8,832 nt of DNA from Prevotella sp. (GCA_021203915.1 JAJQAI010000188.1:1-8832); one strand, 5' to 3'. Counted from the first letter of the stretch, positions 1 through 7,357 are shown. Notes: generated by a model from the sequence alone, not told the origin. Program-made: numbers and translations.

Positions 1-836
1 GTATATATGTATATAACTGAAGCAGGTATAGCCATCAAGGAGGAATCAAACCTATCCAACATACCACCATGTCCTGGTAGGATGTTTCCGCTATCTTTTA
101 TGCCTAAAGTGCGTTTTATGGTTGATTCAACTAGATCACCCCATGTCCCGAATACTGCTACCACTATTCCAAGACCTAGCCATTGAAGGATATTAAGTCC
201 TACCATAGCTTGTGAGTCTTTGTTTAAATAGCCTATTATGCCTGCAGCAATTAATACAAGTATAAGACCACCGATGGTACCCTCCCATGTTTTATTTGGA
301 GAGATTCTTTCAAAGAGTTTATGTTTACCCAAAAGTGATCCTATACAATATGCTCCTGAGTCATTGGCCCATAGAAATATAAATACGCAAAGAGGTACTA
401 CATAATTAAATACTATAATACCATCAGGAGAAAAATTGAATGCTAAAATATTAATGGTCGAAAAGGGCAGGGCTATGTACATTTGCCCAAGCATTGTGTA
501 TGCCCAATCATTCAGTGGATTTTCATTCTTTATATAAAGACCACTTATAAATAGGTATATAATTGTTAGAAGATAGGGAACAAATACTATGGCCGTGTTT
601 ACTAATCCACCACAATAACCCCCGAAGGCAAGAAAAAGGTAGACGCCAGCTATAGTGCTTATGAATCTATTTACTGAAACTCCTCTTATTTCGTTTACCA
701 AACCACAAAACTCCCAAAGTGTAAGCCCCGTAATAATGGCGAATAAAAACTCCATGGCTAGTGGATTAAGAAAGCATACCACAATAGCTACTACATATAT
801 AACTCCTGTGATAGTTCTTGTTACTAGGTTTTTCAT
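1..836 (-). CDS. cdsA: Phosphatidate cytidylyltransferase (CDP-diacylglycerol synthase), 3' end cut by window edge
   Basis: Integral membrane enzyme that makes CDP-diacylglycerol from phosphatidic acid and CTP, the branch point for bacterial phospholipids. I translated the reverse strand by hand: ATG at 836-834 opens a frame that reads to the left edge for 278 codons without a stop. The protein is mostly hydrophobic, with several membrane segments starting near the N-terminus (MKNLVTRTITGVIYVVAIVV). The complete CdsA family signature lies at about residues 238-264, with S-x-I-K-R, then K-D-S-G, then P-G-H-G-G and finally D-R-F-D, matching at every position I checked. Family members are usually about 270-285 residues, so probably only a few codons and the stop are missing. 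It starts 15 nt after the ftsH stop, so it is very likely co-transcribed with ftsH and rsfS. No clear Shine-Dalgarno; the gap reads T-rich then CCCC. Confidence 0.95.
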   Translation of the reverse strand, partial: MKNLVTRTITGVIYVVAIVVCFLNPLAMEFLFAIITGLTLWEFCGLVNEIRGVSVNRFISTIAGVYLFLAFGGYCGGLVNTAIVFVPYLLTIIYLFISGLYIKNENPLNDWAYTMLGQMYIALPFSTINILAFNFSPDGIIVFNYVVPLCVFIFLWANDSGAYCIGSLLGKHKLFERISPNKTWEGTIGGLILVLIAAGIIGYLNKDSQAMVGLNILQWLGLGIVVAVFGTWGDLVESTIKRTLGIKDSGNILPGHGGMLDRFDSSLMAIPASVIYIY

Positions 837-851
837 GGGGTATAAATGAAA

Positions 852-2840
852 TTATTCCTCAAAGGGTAAATCTTCGGTTGTTGTCGTAGTTGTTGTACTT
901 TCCTCAGGGGCTTTCTCCGAAGAGTCTTGCTCTTCCATGATTTCTTCTGAGCGGCTCGTCCATGGGCGCTTACCAAATATGTGCTCTAAATCCTCAGCAA
1001 ATATAACTTCTCTTTCTATAAGTAAATCAGCGAGCTCTTTATGTCCTTGCTTATGCTCAAGCAAAAGATTTTTGGCCCTTTCGTATTGCTCATTTACAAT
1101 TCTTAGAACCTCATCATCAATAATTTTAGCCGTAGTTTCTGAATAAGGGCGTTGGAAATTGTAATCATTATTATTATAGTAGCATATATTGGGTAGCTTG
1201 TCACTCATTCCTGCATATGCAATCATTCCATATACGCTCTTAGTAACCCTTTCAAGATCATTCATAGCACCCGTAGAGATATGTCCGGTAAACAATTCTT
1301 CGGCTGCTCTTCCGCCTAAGAGAGCGCATATTTCATCGAGCATTTCTTCTTTTGTGGTAATTTGTCTTTCTTCGGGCATATACCATGCTGCTCCAAGAGC
1401 TCGTCCACGGGGAACAATTGTAACTTTAACAAGTGGATTGGCATGTTCTAAAAACCATGATGTTGTTGCATGACCGGCCTCATGAAGGGCTATGGTCCGT
1501 TTTTCGGCTTGGGTCATCACCTTAGTTTTCTTTTCCAAGCCACCTATTATACGGTCAACAGCATCTAGAAAATCCTGTTTACTTACTGATTTTTTATTAT
1601 GACGTGCTGCTATTAGGGCTGCCTCATTACATACATTGGCTATATCAGCTCCTGAGAAACCTGGAGTTTGGCGGGCTAGCATATCAATGTCAACTGATGG
1701 GTCAGTTTTTACAGGTTTTAGGTGAACATTGAAAATCTCTTTTCTTTCATTTAAGTCAGGCAAATCTACATGGATTTGTCTATCGAAGCGTCCCGCACGT
1801 AAAAGAGCATTATCTAACATGTCGGCACGATTTGTAGCAGCCAAGATAATTACACCACTATTTGTGCCAAAACCATCCATCTCGGTAAGTAATGCGTTAA
1901 GGGTGTTTTCACGCTCATCATTACCTCCCATTGAGGGGTTCTTGCTTCTAGCTCTTCCTACAGCATCAATCTCATCAATGAATATGATGCATGGAGATTT
2001 TTCCTTGGCTTGTCTAAATAGGTCGCGCACACGAGAAGCTCCAACACCGACGAACATTTCAACGAAGTCAGAACCACTCATCGAAAAGAATGGTACACAA
2101 GCCTCACCTGCTACGGCCTTTGCTAAAAGGGTCTTTCCTGTTCCAGGAGGGCCTACAAGTAAAGCGCCTTTAGGAATTTTGCCACCCAAATTGGTATATT
2201 TCTTGGGGCTTTTAAGGAAGTCAACAATTTCTTGAACTTCTTGTTTGGCTCCTTCTTGTCCTGCCACGTCTTTGAAAGTAACGTTTACTTCAGAACCCTT
2301 TTCGTACATTTTGGCCTTACTCTTACCTACATTGAATACGCCAGATGAGCCCGAAGACCCTCCCCCCATTCTCCGCATAAAGAATAGCCATATTACAACT
2401 AGGAAAAGAATAGGTGCTATGCTTATAAGAATGTTGACAAGATTATTGCCTTTCTTATTCTCATAATCTAAATCTCCTGTAAACTTTCCTTCTTGACGTT
2501 CGCTATTGAGAAAATCCTCAACTTGATCAGTGCTACCAAATTCTGTGGTTACGTATGGATCTTTGCCAGTTTGTTTTGTTCCAGCATTAAATACATCGTG
2601 TATGTGTTCTGCCTTAACGTACATTTTTAGTACGCTTTCTTCCTTGTTAATGACAATCCTAGAGGCATATCCTTTATCGACAAGAGATTTAAATTCTTCG
2701 TAAGATACTTTTTTGTTAGTACTCCCACTGATTGAATCGCCTCCCATCATATAAACCGCGATAAGTCCTACTATCACGATTATATAAATCCAGCTCATGC
2801 TGAACTTTGGCATCTTCCTATTGTTTTTGTTTTGTTCCAT
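852..2840 (-). CDS. ftsH: ATP-dependent zinc metalloprotease FtsH
   Basis: Membrane-anchored AAA+ protease that unfolds and degrades misassembled membrane proteins and selected cytosolic regulators, working as a hexamer at the inner membrane. Order in the 662 residues: short cytosolic lead, membrane segment at about 17-32, periplasmic loop to about 134, second membrane segment about 135-154, Gly/Ser-rich linker, then the AAA domain with Walker A GPPGTGKT (230-237), Walker B IIFIDEID (285-292) and second region of homology with arginines R348 and R351. The peptidase domain has zinc-binding HEAGH (453-457); D528 in the STGAMND segment is the likely third zinc ligand. All catalytic elements are intact. 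The tail carries seven consecutive Thr followed by an acidic end (EDLPFEE). The Thr codons are mixed ACA/ACT/ACG/ACC, so this is not simple DNA slippage. It is the middle gene of rsfS-ftsH-cdsA, 78 nt after rsfS. Confidence 0.98.
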   Translation of the reverse strand: MEQNKNNRKMPKFSMSWIYIIVIVGLIAVYMMGGDSISGSTNKKVSYEEFKSLVDKGYASRIVINKEESVLKMYVKAEHIHDVFNAGTKQTGKDPYVTTEFGSTDQVEDFLNSERQEGKFTGDLDYENKKGNNLVNILISIAPILFLVVIWLFFMRRMGGGSSGSSGVFNVGKSKAKMYEKGSEVNVTFKDVAGQEGAKQEVQEIVDFLKSPKKYTNLGGKIPKGALLVGPPGTGKTLLAKAVAGEACVPFFSMSGSDFVEMFVGVGASRVRDLFRQAKEKSPCIIFIDEIDAVGRARSKNPSMGGNDERENTLNALLTEMDGFGTNSGVIILAATNRADMLDNALLRAGRFDRQIHVDLPDLNERKEIFNVHLKPVKTDPSVDIDMLARQTPGFSGADIANVCNEAALIAARHNKKSVSKQDFLDAVDRIIGGLEKKTKVMTQAEKRTIALHEAGHATTSWFLEHANPLVKVTIVPRGRALGAAWYMPEERQITTKEEMLDEICALLGGRAAEELFTGHISTGAMNDLERVTKSVYGMIAYAGMSDKLPNICYYNNNDYNFQRPYSETTAKIIDDEVLRIVNEQYERAKNLLLEHKQGHKELADLLIEREVIFAEDLEHIFGKRPWTSRSEEIMEEQDSSEKAPEESTTTTTTTEDLPFEE

Positions 2841-2918
2841 TCTTCCCTATAGTTCAAATTGGAAACCTGTGTGCTTGCAATCCTTTCACCTCTTTTTTGA
2901 GCAAGAAAACTAAAAAGT

Positions 2919-3278
2919 TTAGTCTATATTTGGAATCTTTGTGAGTTTTGCATCTACCCAAAGATTCTCCAAATCATAATAATCTCTAGTCTCAGGTAAG
3001 AAAACATGAACCATTATATCAACGTAATCCATTGCTACCCATTGGGCATTAGTAAGTCCCACAACATGTATGGGCTTTTCTCCCATCTCTTTCCTTACTG
3101 TCTCTTCAATAGAGTCTGTGATGGCTTCTACTTGCGTTGGAGAGTTTCCCTGACAAATTATAAAATAGTGGCAAATTGCCCCTTCAATACCTCTTAAATC
3201 AGCAATGGCTATGTTAGCTCCTTTTTTTTCTTGGATGCCTCGTGTTATGGTCTTAATTAGTTTTTTTGCTTGCTCCAT
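2919..3278 (-). CDS. rsfS: Ribosome silencing factor RsfS (Iojap family)
   Basis: RsfS binds ribosomal protein uL14 on the large subunit and blocks joining with the small subunit, lowering translation in starved or stationary cells. The 119 residues match the usual family length (about 105-120). Visible family features are the central HYFIICQGNS strand (37-46), the Gln-Val-Glu helix after it, the W80-x-x-x-D84 pair, the D87-to-H91 strand (DIMVH) and the closing YDLENLW (101-107), as in other Iojap proteins. First gene of the minus-strand operon with ftsH and cdsA, an order I know from other Bacteroidota. The ATG at 3278 is preceded by AACCCGA, not a Shine-Dalgarno. A TAnnTTTG -7 box 27 nt upstream implies a short leader of roughly 20 nt. 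Confidence 0.95.
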   Translation of the reverse strand: MEQAKKLIKTITRGIQEKKGANIAIADLRGIEGAICHYFIICQGNSPTQVEAITDSIEETVRKEMGEKPIHVVGLTNAQWVAMDYVDIMVHVFLPETRDYYDLENLWVDAKLTKIPNID

Positions 3279-3305
3279 TCGGGTTGTGATGCATATTTAG
3301 CGTCG

Positions 3306-3313
3306 CAAAGGTA
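3306..3313 (-). promoter_or_regulatory. Candidate -7 promoter box for the rsfS-ftsH-cdsA operon
   Basis: On the minus strand this reads TACCTTTG, an exact match to the Bacteroidota -7 element TAnnTTTG. It lies 27 nt before the rsfS ATG. No TTTG stands at the expected 19-21 bp upstream, so the -33 box is absent or degenerate. The placement at the head of the operon supports the call. Confidence 0.6.
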
Positions 3314-3385
3314 CTTTATTTTATCTTAAATGTGGCATTAAAAGAGAGTTAAAATTGAGTTTTCTTTAAAAAAGACGGCTAAAAA

Positions 3386-3416
3386 TTTGTAATCGAGAAA
3401 AAAATATGTACTTTTG
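3386..3416 (+). promoter_or_regulatory. Bacteroidota-type promoter for tRNA-Gln
   Basis: A -33 box TTTG at 3386-3389 and a -7 box TACTTTTG (TAnnTTTG) at 3409-3416 are separated by 19 bp, the usual spacing for the main sigma factor of this phylum. Transcription would start at about 3421, some 38 nt before the mature tRNA 5' end. That leaves a short leader to be removed, presumably by RNase P. Confidence 0.85.
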
Positions 3417-3458
3417 TAGGCGATTGATGGGGATCAAGATTCCTACCAATGCCAATAT

Positions 3459-3529
3459 TGGGATATGGTGTAATGGTAACACTACAGATTCTGGTCCTGT
3501 CATTCCTGGTTCGAGTCCGGGTATCCCAA
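3459..3529 (+). tRNA. tRNA-Gln (anticodon CTG, reads CAG)
   Basis: Folded by hand as a 71-nt cloverleaf. The acceptor TGGGATA (3459-3465) pairs fully with TATCCCA (3522-3528). The D arm is GTG/CAC (3468-3470 with 3480-3482). The anticodon stem is ACAGA/CCTGT (3484-3488 with 3496-3500), with loop TTCTGGT giving anticodon CTG at 3491-3493. The variable loop is 4 nt. The T stem CCTGG/CCGGG (3505-3509 with 3517-3521) closes loop TTCGAGT. U1-A72 as first pair is a known glutamine-tRNA identity feature. The discriminator is A3529 and CCA is not encoded. One oddity is an A-C mismatch at 31-39, the base of the anticodon loop. It has its own promoter and terminator, so it is a single-gene transcription unit. 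Confidence 0.97.
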
Positions 3530-3535
3530 CAAAGG

Positions 3536-3578
3536 GAAGATATCTTTAGGTTGAAAAGGTGTCTTCTTTTTGTTTTTT
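3536..3578 (+). terminator. Intrinsic terminator after tRNA-Gln
   Basis: A 12-bp stem with no mismatch (GAAGATATCTTT at 3536-3547 with AAAGGTGTCTTC at 3555-3566, two G-U wobbles) closes a 7-nt loop. Five T follow (3567-3571), then one G and six more T (3573-3578). The stem could extend outward through G-T and A-T pairs with the T run. It starts 6 nt after the tRNA, which separates the tRNA from the purH transcript. Confidence 0.9.
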
Positions 3579-3635
3579 AGGTTTATCCCCTCAAAAAAAG
3601 ATATCTATTTTTCGCTTTTTATTTAGCAAACTTTA

Positions 3636-3643
3636 TAACTTTA
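3636..3643 (+). promoter_or_regulatory. Candidate -7 box abutting the AICAR transformylase start
   Basis: TAACTTTA differs from TAnnTTTG only at the last base and ends 4 nt before the ATG at 3648. The -33 box is weak; the nearest candidate is TTCG at 3611-3614, 21 bp upstream. A promoter is needed somewhere in 3579-3647, because a strong terminator precedes it, and I see no better match there. If this box is used, the mRNA would start at or next to the start codon. Confidence 0.45.
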
Positions 3644-3647
3644 CCTC

Positions 3648-4829
3648 ATGAACGAATTAGAACTAAAGTACGGATGTAATCCGAACCAAAAACCCTCTAG
3701 AATTTATCTTGATGAGGGTGAACTTCCCATTGAAGTTATTAATGGTCGTCCAGGATATATAAATTTTATGGATGCCCTTAATGGCTGGCAATTGGTTAAA
3801 GAATTAAAGGCCGCTACTGGATTACCAGCTGCAGCTAGCTTCAAACATGTTTCTCCTGCTGGGGCTGCTGTTGGACTGCAACTTAGTGAAATTTTAAGAA
3901 AAATCTATTTCGTTGATGACGTAAAAGTAGAACTTTCCCCACTAGCTTCAGCCTACGCAAGAGCTCGTGGTGCGGATCGTATGAGTAGTTATGGAGATTT
4001 CGTAGCATTAAGTGATACTTGTGATGCATCAACTGCCACACTTCTAAAAAGAGAGGTTAGTGATGGTGTGATAGCTCCCGATTATACTCCAGAGGCTTTA
4101 GAAATACTTAAGGCTAAGCGTAAAGGCACGTATAATGTTATAAAGATTGATGCAAATTATACTCCAAAGCCAATTGAAAGAAAGCAGGTCTTTGGTATAA
4201 CCTTTGAGCAAGGACGCAATGAGATTTTGCTTAATGATCCAAAACTTTTTGAAAATATACCAACTCAGAATAAAACATTTACTCCTGAGGCTAAACGTGA
4301 CCTTATAATAAGCCTTATCACACTAAAATATACTCAGAGTAATTCAGTGTGCTATGTAAAGGATGGACAAGCAATAGGTATTGGGGCAGGTCAACAAAGC
4401 CGAATTCACTGTACTCGTTTAGCTGGGAACAAAGCCGATATATGGTGGCTACGTCAACATCCTAAAGTTATGCAACTACCATTTGTTGATAACATACGTC
4501 GTCCTGATCGTGATAATACCATTGATGTATACATAAGTGAGGATCATGAGGATGTCTTGGCCGAAGGTGTATGGCAGCAATTTTTTAAGTCAAAGCCCGA
4601 GGTCCTTACTATTGAGGAAAAGAAAGAGTGGATAGCAAAGAACAGAGGTGTTTCTCTTGGTAGTGACGCATTCTTCCCGTTTGGGGATAATATAGAAAGA
4701 GCTCACAAGAGTGGCGTTGAATTTATAGCTCAAGCAGGAGGCTCTGTGCGTGATGACAATGTCATTTTTACTTGTGATAAATATGGAATAGCAATGGCCT
4801 TCACGGGCGTTCGTTTGTTCCATCATTAA
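3648..4829 (+). CDS. purH: Stand-alone AICAR formyltransferase (PurH transformylase domain only)
   Basis: Transfers a formyl group from 10-formyltetrahydrofolate to AICAR, giving FAICAR, the penultimate step of IMP synthesis. The 393 residues cover only the C-terminal transformylase half of classical bifunctional PurH; the IMP cyclohydrolase half is absent. The ATG at 3648 starts directly at the domain (LKYGCNPNQKPS), so it is not a truncated fragment. Catalytic Lys-His is K66-H67 in SFKHVSPAGAAVG. YTQSNSVCY (228-236, with the active-site Asn at 232), GIGAGQQSRIHCTRLAG (244-260), SDAFFPF (339-345) and the RLFHH C-terminus are all present. From memory these blocks resemble the animal ATIC domain more than E. 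coli PurH. Cyclohydrolase activity must come from another gene outside the window. First gene of the plus-strand operon. The purH symbol is used for the transformylase activity only. Confidence 0.93.
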   Translation: MNELELKYGCNPNQKPSRIYLDEGELPIEVINGRPGYINFMDALNGWQLVKELKAATGLPAAASFKHVSPAGAAVGLQLSEILRKIYFVDDVKVELSPLASAYARARGADRMSSYGDFVALSDTCDASTATLLKREVSDGVIAPDYTPEALEILKAKRKGTYNVIKIDANYTPKPIERKQVFGITFEQGRNEILLNDPKLFENIPTQNKTFTPEAKRDLIISLITLKYTQSNSVCYVKDGQAIGIGAGQQSRIHCTRLAGNKADIWWLRQHPKVMQLPFVDNIRRPDRDNTIDVYISEDHEDVLAEGVWQQFFKSKPEVLTIEEKKEWIAKNRGVSLGSDAFFPFGDNIERAHKSGVEFIAQAGGSVRDDNVIFTCDKYGIAMAFTGVRLFHH

Positions 4830-4836
4830 TTTTTTT

Positions 4837-5037
4837 ATGGAAGATATTGATGAGATAATCTCTGGCGGTGGTTTGGTTTTTGGTAAACCAAAGAACACTG
4901 AGAAAAAGACGCTTGACTCTGGAAAAGTAAAAACCAAGGCCAAGAAGAAGAAATATATAACTGGGGCTCATCAAAGTGGTTCAGCTAAAATGAAAGCTAA
5001 AATACGTGAGCGTAGGGCAAATCGTCACAAAAAATAA
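4837..5037 (+). CDS. Small, highly basic protein of unknown function
   Basis: I do not recognise this 66-residue protein. It starts 7 nt after the purH stop and ends 10 nt before the argS ATG; such tight fitting without overlap argues that it is real. The N-terminus is acidic (MEDIDEII), then comes a Gly-rich patch (SGGGLVFGKPK), a Lys-rich middle (KVKTKAKKKK) and an Arg/Lys tail (KAKIRERRANRHKK). By my count there are 16 Lys and 4 Arg against 7 acidic residues, so the net charge is strongly positive. No Cys, signal peptide or membrane segment. The composition suggests a mostly disordered nucleic-acid or ribosome-binding protein, but that is inference only. Seven T lie directly before its ATG and there is no Shine-Dalgarno. 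Confidence 0.65.
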   Translation: MEDIDEIISGGGLVFGKPKNTEKKTLDSGKVKTKAKKKKYITGAHQSGSAKMKAKIRERRANRHKK

Positions 5038-5047
5038 TTTTTTTACA

Positions 5048-6865
5048 ATGGATATTGCAAGCCAAATAAGTTGTTCTGCTAGTAAGGCCATCAAAGAGCT
5101 ATACGGCGTGGATGTTCCACAAGAAGCTTTACAACTGCAAAAAACTAAGCATGAATTTGAAGGGAATCTTACCTTAGTGGTATTTCCGCTACTCAAAATT
5201 TCTAAGAAAAACCCAGAACAAACGGCTCAGGATATAGGTAAGTGGTTAAAAGATAATGATTCAAACGTATCATCTTTTAATGTGGTTAAGGGTTTCCTAA
5301 ATTTGGTTATTTCCCCTTCATCGTGGATAAGTTTGCTTAACTCAATTTTTTTAGATCCTTCGTTTGGACGTAAGTCCCAAGAGGAGAGTTCCCCACTTGT
5401 GATGGTTGAATATTCCTCTCCAAATACCAATAAGCCCCTTCACTTAGGACATGTCCGCAATAATTTGCTTGGATGGAGTTTGTCTAAAATCATGGAAGCT
5501 AATGGCTACAAGGTCATCAAGACGAACATTGTCAACGATAGAGGCATTCATATTTGTAAGTCAATGCTTGCATGGCAGAAGTGGTTTATGGGACAAACAC
5601 CAGAATCTATAGGAAAGAAAGGCGACCACCTTGTCGGAGATTGTTATGTAGCCTTTGATAAGCATTATAAAGAGCAGGTAGAAGAGTTGACGAGGCAATA
5701 TATAGCTGAAGGAGCAAATGAAGAAGCAGCTCAAGAAAAAGCTAAACAGGAAGCTCCCTTAATTAAGGAAGCCCACCAAATGCTTGTTAAGTGGGAGGAA
5801 AACGATTCTAAAGTTCGTGAACTTTGGAATATGATGAACTCATGGGTTTATGCAGGTTTCGATGAAACATACCATAGTCTTGGTGTTTGTTTTGATAAGA
5901 TATATTACGAGTCCGAAACCTATCTTAAAGGAAAAGCTAAAGTTGAAGAAGGTCTTTCCTCGGGTCTTTTCTATAAAAAAGAGGATGGTAGTGTTTGGGC
6001 GGATTTAACCGGCGATGGGCTTGATCATAAGTTATTACTCCGCTCAGATGGAACATCGGTTTATATGACCCAGGATATTGGTACTGCACAAATGAGGTTC
6101 CAAGATTACCCAATAGATAAGATGATTTATGTTGTAGGTAATGAACAAAACTATCATTTCCAAGTACTCTCTATTTTACTAGATCGCCTCGGTTTTAAGT
6201 GGGGTAAGGACCTAGTACATTTCTCATATGGTATGGTGGAACTTCCTTCAGGTAAAATGAAGAGCCGTGAGGGAACCGTCGTTGATGCTGATGACCTAAT
6301 TGACATGATGATAGCAGATGCGCTTAATCTGAGTGAGGAGTTGGGTAAATTCTCTGATATGAGTGATGATGAAAGGAAGAAGATAGCTAGAATTGTTGGT
6401 CTTGGTGCCTTAAAATACTTTATCTTAAAAGTTGATGCTAGGAAAAATATGCTATTTAATCCCGAGGAGAGTATTGACTTTAATGGCAATACAGGTCCAT
6501 TTATTCAGTATACTTATGCCCGCATCCGCAGTATTATGCGCAAAGCTAGCGAACAAGGCTTAATCGAATCTAAAAAAGTTCCTCCCAGTGCTCCTATTAA
6601 TGAAAAGGAGATAGAACTTATTCAAAAGATGAATGATTATGTTGCTGTAGTGCAACAGGCGGGCAAAGATTATAGTCCTAGCGGAATAGCTAATTATTGC
6701 TATGAATTAACTAAAGAGTTCAACCAATTCTATCACGATTATAGTGTACTTGGCGCCGATAGTGATGATGAAAAGAGGCTTCGTTTAGTTCTAGCTTCTA
6801 GTGTGGCTAAAATTTTAAAGAGTGGTATGGACTTACTTGGCATTGAAATGCCAGAGAGAATGTGA
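5048..6865 (+). CDS. argS: Arginyl-tRNA synthetase
   Basis: Class I synthetase that charges tRNA-Arg with arginine. Numbered from the ATG at 5048 (605 residues): N-terminal Add1 tRNA-binding domain about 1-90, HIGH-type motif HLGH at 132-135, the NDRG segment shortly after, the YMTQDIGTA core, and a KMSKS-equivalent loop KMKSREG at 403-409. The C-terminal DALR anticodon-binding helical domain runs from about 485 to the end. Length fits the bacterial family. The frame also opens at a GTG at 5006, but that would overlap the upstream small gene by 32 nt and adds 14 residues not expected from homologs. The ATG leaves a 10-nt gap and begins exactly at the Add1 domain, so I chose it. A run of seven T (5038-5044) lies before ACA-ATG; there is no Shine-Dalgarno. 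Confidence 0.97.
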   Translation: MDIASQISCSASKAIKELYGVDVPQEALQLQKTKHEFEGNLTLVVFPLLKISKKNPEQTAQDIGKWLKDNDSNVSSFNVVKGFLNLVISPSSWISLLNSIFLDPSFGRKSQEESSPLVMVEYSSPNTNKPLHLGHVRNNLLGWSLSKIMEANGYKVIKTNIVNDRGIHICKSMLAWQKWFMGQTPESIGKKGDHLVGDCYVAFDKHYKEQVEELTRQYIAEGANEEAAQEKAKQEAPLIKEAHQMLVKWEENDSKVRELWNMMNSWVYAGFDETYHSLGVCFDKIYYESETYLKGKAKVEEGLSSGLFYKKEDGSVWADLTGDGLDHKLLLRSDGTSVYMTQDIGTAQMRFQDYPIDKMIYVVGNEQNYHFQVLSILLDRLGFKWGKDLVHFSYGMVELPSGKMKSREGTVVDADDLIDMMIADALNLSEELGKFSDMSDDERKKIARIVGLGALKYFILKVDARKNMLFNPEESIDFNGNTGPFIQYTYARIRSIMRKASEQGLIESKKVPPSAPINEKEIELIQKMNDYVAVVQQAGKDYSPSGIANYCYELTKEFNQFYHDYSVLGADSDDEKRLRLVLASSVAKILKSGMDLLGIEMPERM

Positions 6866-6880
6866 TTTTAGATTTTTTCT

Positions 6881-7348
6881 ATGCGAAAGAAACTCGTAAA
6901 TCCACCCGATTATAGAAAGGATACTGTTCTTGCTTTGCCAATGGCGGTTTCTGCCGATGCATGGGCGGTAGATGCAGCCTGTAGTGGCAATCCCGGAATG
7001 ATGGAATATCGTGGAATAGATCTTTCTACGGGTGATGTGGTGTTTCACTTTGGCCCTGTTTTTGGGACTAATAATATCGGAGAGTTTCTATCTATCGTGC
7101 ATGCTCTTGCATTAATGGAGCAAAGAGGTATAAATAAAATTATATATAGCGATAGTTACACTGCAATGACATGGGTAAAAAAGATGAAGTGTAATACCAA
7201 ACTAGAGCTTACTAGCAAGACCATGCCATTATATCAAATTATTAAAAAGGCTGAGAATTGGCTACGTACACATCCTTTTAGAGTGCAAATTCTGCAGTGG
7301 AACACTCATAGTTGGGGTGAAATCCCAGCAGATTTTGGTCGAAAATAA
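6881..7348 (+). CDS. Ribonuclease HI family protein
   Basis: Predicted endonuclease that cuts RNA in RNA-DNA hybrids, using two metal ions. The 155 residues carry the four expected acidic residues: D31 in VDAACSGNPG, E68 in GTNNIGEF, D91 in YSDSYTA, and D151 in GEIPADFGRK. The Lys-rich stretch between D91 and D151 (about residues 99-125) is where a substrate-binding basic protrusion would lie. Two departures from E. coli RNase HI: about 20 extra residues before the first Asp, and an end only four residues after the last Asp, so the C-terminal helix is missing. From memory a Bacteroides RNase H lineage shares this ending, so it is probably normal for the subfamily. It starts 15 nt after argS, after a T6 run, and is the last gene of the plus-strand set. 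Confidence 0.88.
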   Translation: MRKKLVNPPDYRKDTVLALPMAVSADAWAVDAACSGNPGMMEYRGIDLSTGDVVFHFGPVFGTNNIGEFLSIVHALALMEQRGINKIIYSDSYTAMTWVKKMKCNTKLELTSKTMPLYQIIKKAENWLRTHPFRVQILQWNTHSWGEIPADFGRK

Positions 7349-7357
7349 AAAAGTATT

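Noticed and set aside
1729..2235. A 168-codon plus-strand open frame inside ftsH, and other long antisense frames in cdsA, ftsH and argS.
   Set aside because: They are shadows of well-supported coding sequence on the opposite strand, with no recognisable motifs.
2841..2918. Possible internal promoter or terminator between rsfS and ftsH (T-rich TAGTTTTC, CTTGC/GCAAG pair).
   Set aside because: The -7-like box lacks its final G and a -33 partner, and the 5-bp stem has a 22-nt loop and no T run.
3538..3606. The 8-bp palindrome AGATATCT occurs twice, at 3538-3545 and 3599-3606, flanking the space before purH.
   Set aside because: The first copy is explained as part of the tRNA terminator stem. 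Two copies of an AT-rich 8-mer in an AT-rich gap are weak evidence for an operator.
5006..5047. Upstream GTG start for argS adding 14 residues.
   Set aside because: It overlaps the small gene by 32 nt. The ATG at 5048 begins at the conserved Add1 domain and leaves a normal gap.
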